A stretch of 43,164 bases of DNA from Bifiguratus adelaidae. Lineage: Eukaryota; Mucoromycota; Endogonomycetes; Endogonales. Below are positions 29,201 to 39,612 of this stretch, in pieces. The first letter of the stretch is position 1; each line of letters opens with the position of its first letter. The position numbers and the translations under genes were made by a program. The stretch lies in NCBI GenBank assembly GCA_002261195.1, contig MVBO01000035.1, positions 1-43,164 on the forward strand, read 5' to 3'. Below the pieces are notes generated by a model. That model searched no databases. It was not told the origin of the DNA and saw nothing but the letters and a program-made list of their open reading frames with translations.

Positions 29201-29661
29201 GCAGAGATCAAGAGAGCCAACGAATATGTGACCGTGTGTCCCATTCCCAATTCATCTTTGAAACTTTATCGACCGTGAAATGTCGTTTCACCGATGACGA
29301 TGATTCACTTGAGGTAAGGATTCTTGCCACGACACAGACACCAAAGATTCACCATCTTCCTTGCTTGGCTAGATTGTGCAGTTCATAGAGGACCGACTAC
29401 AGCAACTGTATTTTTTGAGCAAGCGAATGATTCACTTGCTCGAAAGCAAGTATCGTCGAGAAAGCAAAACCATAGAAGATCACTTTGATCCGCGAGATTT
29501 AAAGGATATCGTTAAGAGCTTAGGGTAGGTCGTCGTCGGACTTAAGCGCAATCTGTGCTAACTTTCCACATAGTCTTGATGAGACCGACGTTCCTCTCTT
29601 GCTCAATGCTTGTTGCACATACGATGAGCAAATCCAACAATTGTATACATGCCAAAATTAA
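26210..29661 (+). CDS. Folliculin-interacting protein homologue (FNIP/Lst4-like)
   Basis: Eleven exons join in frame to 970 aa: 26210-26292, 26352-26775, 26827-27187, 27239-27498, 27549-28672, 28735-28933, 28982-29046, 29100-29147, 29205-29313, 29373-29524, 29574-29661. FNIP pairs with folliculin as a GAP for Rag GTPases in TORC1 amino-acid signalling at the vacuole. FNIP_N: HSQQLRVVVAQPKLLLYDS and LEEMIFGTTPVRYKGPYLRVH...PPQLVISKLFPI. Longin/middle: FALAVIISLPSSFAP...ELGRALSSNLHEFIFSHFALIENHVHQLQ. C-terminal DENN part: SFGRSLMVGYCKQYHPDFVLMGI, EAACILADTNKWSCEVIRH, and a final GLDETDVPLLLNACCTYDEQI. Ser-rich linkers separate the domains. The exon 7 acceptor is ambiguous by 3 nt (AAGCAGCAG). 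It converges with the Rieske-AIF gene, 135 bp apart. Confidence 0.85.
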
Positions 29662-29796
29662 TCCCCACCTAATGTTGTAACCTAGAGATACCCCTAAGTG
29701 CCTGCCAGTCAGGAACACCCCAAAAGTGAACTGTAAGAGCTTGTGCTTTAATTTTGTACCAGAAACATAACACTACTTCATTCAAATGACCATCTG

Positions 29797-32258
29797 TCAT
29801 TCATTGTAAACGATGGCGTGAGCGATAGCTGTGAAGACACCTTTTAAGGCTTGATGGTCAGCAAATCCTAAAGACAGGTTTCAGCAATCGCACGAAAATG
29901 CCTGAGAGCGTTCAAAAGCGTACCAAACCAGCCTTGATATCTTGTACGGATGGCATCTTGGTCATTCGAATCTATAGGGCATGAGCAATTTTCATCTGAA
30001 TGAAATAGAAACTTACAAGCTCCGAGACATGGGTGGCCAAAGGGTCTTTGTTCATTGTAGCCACGGCAACGCACTTGTTGTCGCCTGTATCAAAATGTTA
30101 TGAATATTGACCTCTGCAATAATCAAGGTCTGAACATACGAATATAAAACGCCGCATAATTCATGTCTTGAAGACTGCCTTGAATGTGGACTTCGTCAAA
30201 GCTTGAGGCGTAGCCAGTGTAACGAAGGTTCTTTCCGAATTGCGCCTATTAGGGTATATGATTAGCATTGGGTAGAATGGAGTATGCAGATCAGTGGTCA
30301 CTCACCGTCCAAAAGAATGGCGTCTTGTCAAACGGCACCTTCACGCCAAGAATAGAACTAGCGGCATTTCTTCCAGTGTTCTCGGCAAGGTTCCAGTGTT
30401 CGATACGGGCTCTTTCATTAGTGTAATGGAAAGGCCAGCTAGCAATATCACCTAAGTGGTCGTCAATGCACGTCCGGTTTCAATGAGGCATTCGAAACCT
30501 ACCGACGGCCCAAACATTTTCAACGCCCTCGACCTTGAAGCCATCATCCACGGCCAAGCTTCCGTCTTCCAACAATTGGAACCCTTTAGAATCCTTCAGG
30601 AATGCGGTCGCTGGCGCGATGCCTGTGCCAAAAATAACAACATCAGCTTCGATAGAGGTGCTATTCTTGAGTTTGACACTTCCGGGCATCTTGGGATTAT
30701 CGGCTATGTCCTGTCAATCAGTGCAACAGCAGTCAACCGGATAAGACCCACCTTTAGGCTGAATGGAGTCTACGGACGCATTCATGTAAAATTTGACGCC
30801 CTTCTCCTCATGCATGCTCTGCATGCGGCCTCCAACTTCCTTGCCAAGGACTCTCTCGAAAGGAACGCTTTCCATGCCAATGACTGTCACGGAATTACCG
30901 AGCGATTGCTTGATGGTAGCGGCAACCTCCATGCCAATGAAAGACGATCCAATAATGACAACTTTGGGCTTTGGTTCATTCTCGCGGGCGGAAATAACTA
31001 TGCAAGGTGTCGTTAGCTCCCTGTTATCGCTTGCAGGTCAACGTACTTCCAAAGATGTTGTTGTTGTCGGTGACATGACGAAGCGTAAAAACATTACCGA
31101 GATCGGCGCCCGGGATGGGGATGCGTTTCGGCTGCTTTGAGCATTAGTGTTGCTGAGCGTGCGCCGTTGCTGTAATCTTACCGAACCCCCAGTCGCCAAC
31201 AGGAGAGCACCATAGCTGAGTTGACTGCCATTGCTTAGCTGAACCGTCTTGGCTTGCGCGTCAACGGATTTCACGGCCTGTTGCCGAATCCTAAGTATCG
31301 GCGCTCACATTTGATCTCTTGCTTACCGTAGCGAGATGAAATTCCACATCAAGCTCCTTCCAAAACGCAGCGTCACGAAGCTGAATTTTGCTTGGTTCAC
31401 CAATGTTGGCCGACTTGGATAACTTGATACTAAGGCAACAATTAAAAGACATGAGACAGAAGGCTTGTTTCGTGGGAAACTCACCGATCAATAGGAAGAT
31501 AAGGTTCAGCGCTCACGACTGTAATCTTGCCCTCATAGCCGAGCTCACGCATATGCTGAGCGGCACATGCACCAGAGGCACCGCCACCGACGATAAGGAC
31601 ATTGTCAGGGTGGGCGGGTGTTGCTTTACGGGCACAAACAGGCTTGCGACGGCCTTGCTTAACCGCTGTACTCTTGCATGTTAGCGCGGGTCCATTCATA
31701 ATCAGTTCGATTCACTTGCCTTCCTCGTCGGCCTTGACGTAAACGTCGTTACCGCGGATCTCGACCTCATACTTTTGCAAATTGTCCAAAGCTGGCGCGT
31801 CCTCTGCGAGCCAGGTACATTATTACTCAATGCTATCACGTATTGTTCTTTGCAGACTTACCAATATCGCCTGTCTTAACATTGAAGCTAGCACAATGCC
31901 AGGGGCTATATCTAGTCAGACCGAGTCCCTCGGCAATATAGGCCGACTTACCAGCTGATGCGTCCATCCGAAGTGAGAACACCTTTGGCAAGAGGCGCCT
32001 ATACTATGCATGAGACACCATGAATTGGCATGGAATCAAATTTCTCTTACCCCATAATGCGTGCACCTTGGTGACGTAGCATAGAGCTTTCCACCAACCT
32101 TGGAGAGCAATACTTTGGTATCTTGGCTGCCAAACTCGACTTCCTTTCTGCAACCCATCACAGGTCAGTAAATCTGGCTAGTTAATACTACAACCAACTC
32201 ACAATTGTCCATCGGAAAAGTCAGAGACGGAGCCAACTCTATGTTCGATAACAGCCAT
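29797..32258 (-). CDS. Rieske-type apoptosis-inducing factor 3-like oxidoreductase (AIFM3-like)
   Basis: Sixteen exons (557 aa), reading leftward: 32258-32203, 32147-32051, 31998-31952, 31905-31862, 31803-31720, 31665-31485, 31429-31327, 31277-31182, 31131-31047, 30997-30752, 30703-30503, 30451-30306, 30245-30140, 30084-30017, 29971-29929, 29867-29797. The N-terminal Rieske [2Fe-2S] domain has CTHYGAPL and CPWHCASF (ligands ~C47, H49, C67, H70; split by exon joins). It is followed by an FAD/NAD(P)H disulfide-reductase fold: VLIVGGGASGACAA (~133-145), LLLATGG, VVIIGSSFIGMEVA, ADVVIFGTGIAPAT and NVWAVGDIASWPF (spliced). The last two exons are the least certain. Intron 5 is GC-AG. There is no obvious mitochondrial presequence. 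Bacterial relatives are ferredoxin reductases; the physiological partner is unknown. Confidence 0.85.
31666..31719 (-). other. GC-AG intron (AIFM3-like gene, intron 5)
   Basis: The donor reads GAAG|GCAAGT and the acceptor TACAG. The 54-nt removal is the only in-frame link between KADEE and AVKQGRRKP. The donor otherwise matches the strong consensus found in GC-AG introns. Confidence 0.7.
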
Positions 32259-32681
32259 TAGAGAACAAGAGGTCGTTGAAAGCGGTCTAAAATGCCAATA
32301 TTTGGAAACACAACGTTGTTGAGAAGAGGATAGCAAGCACGATGACAAAGTTCTAGTCTTCAGTAACCAGTGAAAGCCGCGTTGCATGCAAAAACGATCC
32401 TAGAGCGTGCCTTTCAACCCAAGCGAGTGAAAGGGGTGGTGTGATATTAGGTAATTTTGACGTGCTGTATTTCAAGCATCGGGAAATAAGGGCGTTCTAT
32501 CGTGCAGAGACGTTGCATTGGCGTGGATCGAGCCGTCTGACTGATGGGAGGTTGGGGATGGTGTGTTGATGGCTTATCTCCTCCAGTGCGTGTGCGTGCC
32601 CTTGTCTGCCGCTTTGTGCCTCTTGGCCCTTAACCGCCGTCGATCGATAGCAGTCACAGCTAAGGGACGCTGCAAGCTGCC
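32259..32681. promoter_or_regulatory. Divergent intergenic region (AIFM3-like / uridine phosphorylase)
   Basis: 423 bp between divergent ATGs with no gene inside. It presumably carries both promoters. No specific motif was recognised. Confidence 0.35.
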
Positions 32682-33934
32682 ATGAAGGACACGCTGACGG
32701 ATGCCAACTTTCCCAAGGACAGCGCTGGAAGGGTGTATCACTTGGGTATAAAGTATGGAGAAGTTGCCAATCGGATACTGACAGTTGGGGATCCTGCTCG
32801 GGCGAGAGCTATTGCACGATGGCTTGATGGGTATGCCGACGGATCAGACGAAATGCACGAGAGTGTGTTTGTCAAGTTATCTCACCGCGGCTTTCTTACC
32901 ATCACGGGTACATACAAAGGCATTCCTGTGACCATTATGGCCATGTAAGTTGAGAACAAGGCATATTATGGCACGTTCGAGCGTCTGACGAGTGGTCTAG
33001 TGGTATGGGCAATCCCATGATGGATTTCTTTGTTCGCGAGACCCGCGCGGTGACTAGAGGACCGTTGGCAATAATTCGATTTGGATCTTGTGGATCATTG
33101 AGTCCCGAAGCTCCCTGCGGCAGTGTCATTGTCCCTCGCGGTGGGTAAGTCCACCATCGCCCATGCTCGCAATACGGAATGCTCACTGTTGCGGGCCGCC
33201 CCTTTTCAGGTATTGTATACGCAAAAACCTGTAAGTATGCGCTTAATGTATCATTAAGATGCTCATCATCTCCGTTCCGCAGAGATTACTTTGTAGAGCC
33301 AAAGACCGGTCACGAGCAGAACGGAGACATTCCCTATTACATCTCGGGCACATTTCCTGCAGATGCGAATCTCACAAGCACGTTGGTCAAACATCTTACA
33401 TCCGCCTTGCAACCGCTGCAAGCCGATCGATCTTTAGGCATCGGATCAGTATTGACTGGTGGCTTGAACGCGGATGGATGCTCGTTTTACGCCTCGCAAG
33501 GCAGACAAGATCCCGAATTTTGGGACGATAATGAACATGTCATTGAAAATGCTTTGAAAAAGCACCCGGATACTCATTCCCTGGAGATGGAAACCTCCAT
33601 GTTGTTTCACCTTGCGCGCTGTGCCAGAAATACTGCTCAGCCTATTTACGCTGCCGGATGCATGCAAGTCTTTGCCAATCGCACCAACAACGATTTCATA
33701 AAGCCAGATGTGGTGCAGCGTCTTGAACCAGTCGTCGGCGAAGCGGTCCTTCGAGCACTCATTGATGTCCCACTCCCTCAAGAACAACTAATGCACGGCG
33801 TCGAGTGTGTATGGGAACCGATGCGTAATTCTAGGCGAAAAAGCAGTGGACATGCCAGTGCTGGTGAAGGCATCGGTGTAGATCCGATTAGAAACCGCGA
33901 AAGTATTGGCCGAGTTGTCCCACCCCCGGAATAG
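32682..33934 (+). CDS. Uridine phosphorylase (nucleoside phosphorylase-I family)
   Basis: Four exons: 32682-32944, 33001-33144, 33210-33230 and 33283-33934; 359 aa. The third exon is a 21-nt microexon (encoding YCIRKN), kept because frame and sequence fit on both sides. It phosphorolyses uridine to uracil and ribose-1-phosphate in pyrimidine salvage. Motifs: RILTVGDPARARAIA (phosphate/ribose loop, ~31-45), TIMAIGMGNPMMDFFVRE, IIRFGSCGSL, and SLEMETSMLFHLAR, the glutamate-methionine-glutamate ribose-binding element of the family. The final ~45 residues (SRRKSSGHAS...) are a polar tail outside the fold. The 257-nt stretch between exons 2 and 4 has several alternative AG sites, so the microexon boundary is the least certain point. 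Confidence 0.88.
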
Positions 33935-34316
33935 ATCACATCGAACAGACACGTACATGTACCATTGTCCACCATCACTTCCTTTTTGCTGCCGGCGGCT
34001 CGGACCGCCCTCCTCCTGACCATGGAAACCATCACCTCGGAAGTGAGATGAAAGCGATCAAATATGGCGGCATTCATGTGGAGAAGATCAGGGCCCCATT
34101 GCCAAACAAGGCTGATTCTGTGGGAAGAGGTTAGACTCTCTGGGGACAGGCTGCAAAATGCAAGAGGAACTGTTTGCGCGGAAAATGAATTGTTTGTTGG
34201 CAAAAGATCGGAAAGATCATCAAATGCTGAGTGTTTTTCCCCTCGCTTCGAGAGAGAGTTTTGCAAAGATAAAAGGAGCAACCTTTTCTTCGATCTTGTG
34301 ATTTGGTGTGCGCACC
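33935..34316. other. Intergenic region
   Basis: 382 bp between tandem plus-strand genes. It carries the 3' flank of uridine phosphorylase and the promoter of the glycosidase. No gene was seen. Confidence 0.4.
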
Positions 34317-37300
34317 ATGAAGTCTTGGGTAGGTTGGTCCGCTTTGGCTGTCGGTGCGCAATTGGCTATGGCTGCCGCACAAGCGCCGAATCCTGATGAC
34401 GTTTACCGATTGACGGTCAGAGGCGGTGAGTAAGTTTGCGCAAAATAGGCCGATGAGATGCTCTTTGAATGTGCGAAAAGGTCGTGCCGGTTGCTTCAAT
34501 TATCTCTCCCTTCCGAGCTGTTCCGGTAACAATTATGTGGACATCTACTGGGCGGATGATGGGTCGGGCAATCAGCATTTCACGTTCAAGCCTGTGGCCA
34601 ACAAAAAGAACCATTACAATATCGTCACTACGCGATCAGGATGCGAAACTTACTTGTCCGCATATCCTTGCTTTAGCAATAGCTCCAACCATGTGTACAT
34701 GGTTTCACAGGGTAAGTGGATGGCAAATCCAAAAGCACTGGGACTCGATCTGACACACGTACTGTAAAGATGATGGATCTGGAAACCAACAGTGGGAAGT
34801 AACGCCTGTGGCAGGCCAAGATAATGTTTACACCTTAAAGGTTGGCGGTCGCAATGGCTGTATGACGTCTTACCTGAGTACCTATCCGTGCCCGGATACC
34901 ACCAGCGCGCTAGCAGAAAGCGATGGTAGGACAATGTAGTTCTTTGGTGAGGATCTTGGATCAAACTTTCTGAATAGACGGTAGTGGTCGCCAACATTGG
35001 CTATTGTCTACACTCAACATGACGGTTCAGTCTGATTGTGAGTATGTCCCATCGCATCGCATCCAAGTTCATCTTTGCTCACACTTTTTGACAGTGGCAC
35101 CGTAACATACAAGCCAAGGGGATGGTTGTACGATCAATACAGGATTTTGGCAAGTTAAAGGTGAGGCACAGGAGACAACCATTGACCTGCATGACTTTAG
35201 GGTAATGGTCAAGCTGGAAACCTCGATCGTTTCTTCAACTATGTGCAAAACAGTTCTTGGATCGGCGGAGATTCAGAGTATTCGAATCTCATTGAAGGCG
35301 CACCTTACTTTATGAGTTACATTGTCCCACTCGCTGTTCATCTGGAAGATGAGCGTCTCCTTGGAGTCGCTGCAAAATACATTGATTATGCCATTGATCA
35401 TCAGCAAGCAGATGGCTGGATTGGCCCTGCCGATAATGTGGTCATTTGGTCGCGATTTATGGTGCTTAATGCCATGATGGTAAGATGCATAGCCAGCGAT
35501 CCCACTTGATATGGTGCTAATGCGACTTTAGCAATATGCACAAGCCAATGCCACAGCAGCGCCTAGAGTGGTCGATTCCATGTTCAAATTCTTCACAAAA
35601 GCCCACACCTTGTTGCAAAATCCCACCGGCGAACAATGGAACAATGGAACGATGGCGGCTGGGGGCGTATTCGGTAGGGACATGACAGTATGATAGCGCG
35701 ACTTGATGCTGACACACTTCAGTTGGCAAGATCTCGCCATCACAGTGGAATGGCTTATTGATGAATATCCCAACCGAAACGTAAGTCTAACAAGACTGTG
35801 ACTTCCGGAGCCTAACGTGATCCTGATATAGAAATCCATGCTTCTTGACATCTTGCGACAATTGCGCAGTCAAGGTACCGATTGGCGTATCTGGTTCCAG
35901 AACGGAACATTCCCTACTGGCGATCCTGGACTCATTCATGGCATACGCAACGGCACAGTAAGTATTCGCATGACTCTGTCAACATTGAGCTAACCAGTGT
36001 CCCCGTTGCAGCTTTACACTCAGCAAACTCACGGGTAAATATTGTCACGGCGCAATGAGTATGTCATGCCGCAGTTAGCTAACAATATTGATTCCTACCA
36101 GAGTAAACACCGGCATGGCCATCAAATCGGAAGCAATTGCTTACCGTTTCAGTCATGATCAAGCGGATCTGGACAACTCTCGTTTGCGCGTAAAGTTGCT
36201 AGACGATTATCAAGGCCTTCCATCCGGCATTTTCGGTTGCGGTGAACGCTTGTCAGGCAACGAGCCCTTCGTGGGCTCCGAATTCTGTACGGTTGCTGAA
36301 ACCATGTACTCTTATGAGAACATGTACGCCATCATGGGTGACAACGCTTTTGCTGACCATGTGGAGAGACTCGCCTTCAATGCTTTCCCAGCTCAACTCA
36401 CAGAGAACGGATGGGCGCATCAGTATCTTCAACAACCCAACCAAATGAGTGTGCGAAACATGGTTGATGCTAACGGAAAGCCAGACTACGCTTGGAATAC
36501 GGATGGTCCTTATAGTAACGTCTTTGGATTGCAACCTAACTACGTAAGTAGAGAAATCTTTGCCCATGGCACATTCCCATTGATGCTTCTCTCAGCCTTG
36601 CTGCACGGTCAATCACGGACAAGGCAACAAATATGTCTCGTACATGTACATGGTCACACCAGATCTGAAAACGTTGATCGCTGCTCTGCATGGTCCTTCC
36701 CAAGTGACAACGACCTTGGCCCATAGTAACGTGGTCAATGTGACCGCAAACACGACATATCCTTTCGAAACCACCCTGCGTTATATCATTCAAGCGGCCG
36801 CACCCTTTGAATTTGCTATTCGTGTTCCCGACTGGGTTTCCGGTGATGTTCAAATAACTATTGGCGGCCATACCAAGAAAGCCTCGTACGGAAAAGATTC
36901 GCTGATCAGAGTGCCTGTTTCTAAAGGCTCTTCATCCCTGTCAGTCATCTTGCCCAAGCAAATTTTAGTGGAGAAACGCCATCAAGGATCCGTTGCCATT
37001 TATAACGGCCCATTGGCCTACGCTGCTCCCATTTCATTCAAAACCAAGGCTTTGGCTGTCAACCCGGTAATTGTTGCCTTGTCCTTGCCGACAAACTATG
37101 TCTCATCCACTATGATTTAGCTGCAATCGCGTGATTACGAATTCGACGCAACGTCCACATGGCAATACGCTATCGACCCAAGCTCTCTCAAATACAGCGG
37201 AGACTCTGCCATAGCTCCCTCTCCCATTCCCTTCTCCACGGCGCACGCACCCATTTCTATCAGTGCAACCGTCTGTGAAATCAATTGGGTATTGGCCAAC

Positions 37301-37453
37301 AACTCGGCCGCGGCTCCTCCGGCGAGTCCGGCGTCATGTACTGGCCCCAAGAAGCAGACTCAATTATTGCCTTTTGGTTCCACCAGAATGCGAATGGTGG
37401 AGTTACCTCAAATGGAATGTTGGCAGTATCGATGTGAAAGTATTGCTGTTTAA
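34317..37453 (+). CDS. Secreted GH127-type (beta-L-arabinofuranosidase, DUF1680) glycosidase with N-terminal trefoil-like module
   Basis: Thirteen exons give 826 aa: 34317-34425, 34481-34711, 34770-34925, 34978-35041, 35095-35149, 35201-35479, 35532-35673, 35731-35780, 35832-35957, 36012-36034, 36102-36543, 36596-37066, 37121-37453. A signal peptide (~1-22) is followed by three repeats (~37-187), each ending D-D/E-G-S-G-x-Q-x-W/F with paired Cys, like a beta-trefoil carbohydrate module. The alpha/alpha-barrel begins at TYKPRGWLYDQYRIL|GNGQAGNLDRFF. It contains EFCTVAETMYSYE, HQYLQQPNQMS and PCCTVNHGQG (Cys-Cys ~561-562, aligning with the nucleophile/zinc Cys pair of GH127). The C-terminal beta domain ends LLPFGSTRMRMVELP. 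Intron 5 is GC-AG; exon 10 is a 23-nt microexon. The usual Cys after the zinc-binding Glu (ETC) is Met (ETM), so zinc binding may differ. Confidence 0.85.
35150..35200 (+). other. GC-AG intron (GH127-type gene, intron 5)
   Basis: The donor ATTTTG|GCAAGT and acceptor CTTTAG are 51 nt apart. This is the only in-frame join of WLYDQYRIL to GNGQAGNLDRF. The GT alternative two codons downstream breaks the frame or adds a stop. Confidence 0.75.
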
Positions 37454-37847
37454 ACTCTTATAGCCAATTGAATGTACCTGCTTTGCGTTAAAGGTTAAGA
37501 AGGCCGTGTCATGTGCATCAACGGGATGGGAAGCCGCAACGCCTCTATGGTGTCCTGATTCAAGCCTGGCCAATCGGGACCGTCGCAAAACTCATCTATT
37601 TCCAGTTAAAGTCATCCAAGCTGGCCACAACCAAAACCTAGCTGCTCGCTACCAATTCATGAAAGAAAACATCAATTCGCTGTATATTTAAAAGAGAAAA
37701 TGCAGATCTGAGCGCAAAATACAAAAGCGGTTCGAGTTTACATGATACAGCATTCCTATCCATCTATAAGACAACGGAGTAAAGCTTACTCATAGAGTAT
37801 GTACAAGCCTGAGACGGTGTATCTCCGTTCAAGAGGACACAGGGTGT
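37454..37847. other. 3' intergenic region between convergent genes
   Basis: 394 bp between the glycosidase stop and the subtilase stop. Short frames only; nothing recognisable. Confidence 0.4.
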
Positions 37848-39431
37848 CTACCACTTGAGATCCTCAATGTTGTTGTAGATCAATCGGTTGGGGGTGTCCT
37901 CAGTCATCTTTTCCAAAACATCCTTGGTGGATAGCTCAATGATCTTGTCCTTGAGCTCCTGGGGAGAGACTTCCTTGCCTTCGGGAACTAGGCCCAAGAA
38001 GTAGGCAGCCAAACCGCAGACGTGGGGTGAGGCCATGGATGTTCCAGAGATGGTGTTGGTGGAGGTAGGGCCACTGTTCCAGATGGATTGAATGTTGAGA
38101 CCAGGAGCAAAGACATCGGTACATTTGCCATAGTTGGAAAAGTAGGCACGTTCATCCGAAAGTGTGGAGGCACCAACAGTGATGGCAAGCTTGGAGGCAG
38201 CAGGAGAGTAGTTGCAGGCGTCACGGTTATCGTTACCAGCAGCAACAGCATAAAGAATTCCAGATTCGACAGCGGCATCTACGGCATCGTCAAGAGAGCG
38301 AGCCTTGCCACCGCCAAGAGACATGTTGGCCACAGCAACGGTCTTCTTCTTGCCTTGCTTGACACGCAATTCTTGCTCTTCCTCGTGAGCCTCAATGGTC
38401 CAGAGAACACCCTTGACGACATCACTCATGGTTCCAGATCCGTTGGAACGAAGAACTTTGACAGCAACGATATTGGCCTTCTTGGCAACACCAAAGCGTT
38501 TGCCGGCAATGGTTCCCGCAACATGGGATCCGTGACCGTTTCCATCAACATCCTCATCACCATCGGGCATAGTAGCACCCCAAACGGCGCGACCCTTAAG
38601 ATCGTCGTGATCAATGTTGACACCGGTATCGACGACATAGGCAGTGACGTTGGCTCCAGCAATAGAGTCATAACTGTACTTGTTGTAGGTGCGAAGCGTC
38701 AAGGGATCACGATGAGCAACACGAGCAAGACCCCAAGGAGCATTGCGTTGCAGCTCAGTCTCCAAAGCGTAGACCACTTGATCAGGTTCGACATACGCAA
38801 CCTAACACACCAATGAGCACAACAATCCCAAACAGGAAATCAGGTGACCGATGTCGACGACCCATTGCGAATGACGTCGGCATTGGCTCTACTGCCAAGC
38901 AACAGCAACTAGGCGACCTGGAAATACCGTCTAGTGCTCGACACATGCTCCAGAGCAGGCGCTAAGGTAGATGGACCAACCCGTCGCCACAACAGAGCCC
39001 GCCATCCAGCCATTTTGCCGCGTAAGGGGTCGGCAAGTAACCCAAACAACCGAACCAAGACCTACCTCATCGGAAGACCGGATCTTCTCCAAAACAGCAT
39101 CAGAGAAGCGACCGATATAACCTCGAATACCCTTGGTATCAAAGGTATGAGTGACTCCTGCAGCCACAGAACTGTCCATCAAATCGCCGATGCGGGGAGA
39201 CCAAGAGTCACCGCTATGAAGACCACGGGCCCAGATGTGATGAGCATGCGCTTTCTCCTTTGGCAAATCCTTCTTGAGCATAACGATATAAGAGTCGTGA
39301 ATGACTTGAGCTTCTGGAGAGACGTAGAGAGGAGCCAAGCCTTGGTGGTCACGGGCATGCTCCACAGGGAGGGCCGAGGTCAGAGTGACCATAACGGCAG
39401 CGAATACGAAGGACCCCTTCAAAAGATGCAT
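37848..39431 (-). CDS. Subtilisin-like serine protease (S8A, proteinase K / cerevisin type)
   Basis: Two exons, 39431-39066 and 38801-37848, give 439 aa. The 264-nt intron is long for this window but has a clean GAG|GTAGGT donor and GTTAG acceptor, and it restores SSDEVAYVEPDQVVYA. Signal peptide ~1-20; inhibitor-I9 propeptide ~46-136 (DSYIVMLKK...HTFDTKGIRGYIGRFSDAVLEKI); the mature enzyme begins near NAPWGLARVAHR. Catalytic residues: Asp180 (VVDTG), His212 (GNGHGSHVAGT), oxyanion Asn312 (AAGND) and Ser377 (SGTSMASPH). It is secreted or vacuolar. Vacuolar cerevisin (Prb1) and secreted proteinase K-like enzymes share this layout; the short C-terminus without a Prb1-like extension fits either. 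Confidence 0.94.
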
Positions 39432-39612
39432 AGTTAGTGAGTACGCTGTAAAGGGTGCAGAATAACAAGAGCAAGAGTAATTGAAAGCAGAAGAGTTGAT
39501 AAGCAACTCAGGAGGAACTGCGGCTTGCACATGATGTGGCACATGACTTCTGCAATTCCAAATTGGGACCAGAGCACAAATCTTGACGTTGCCTTTATTC
39601 AATGGTGCATGC

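Noticed and set aside
35042-35094. GTGAGT donor two nt-phases earlier in GH127-type exon 4
   Set aside because: It leads to an immediate TAA; the nearby GTATGT donor gives the conserved TVTYKPRGWLYDQ.
35723-35730. Earlier acceptor (CTTCAG) for GH127-type exon 8, giving WQDLAITVEWL
   Set aside because: It would keep an attractive WQ but breaks the frame of the next exon; the acceptor 8 nt later fits both sides.
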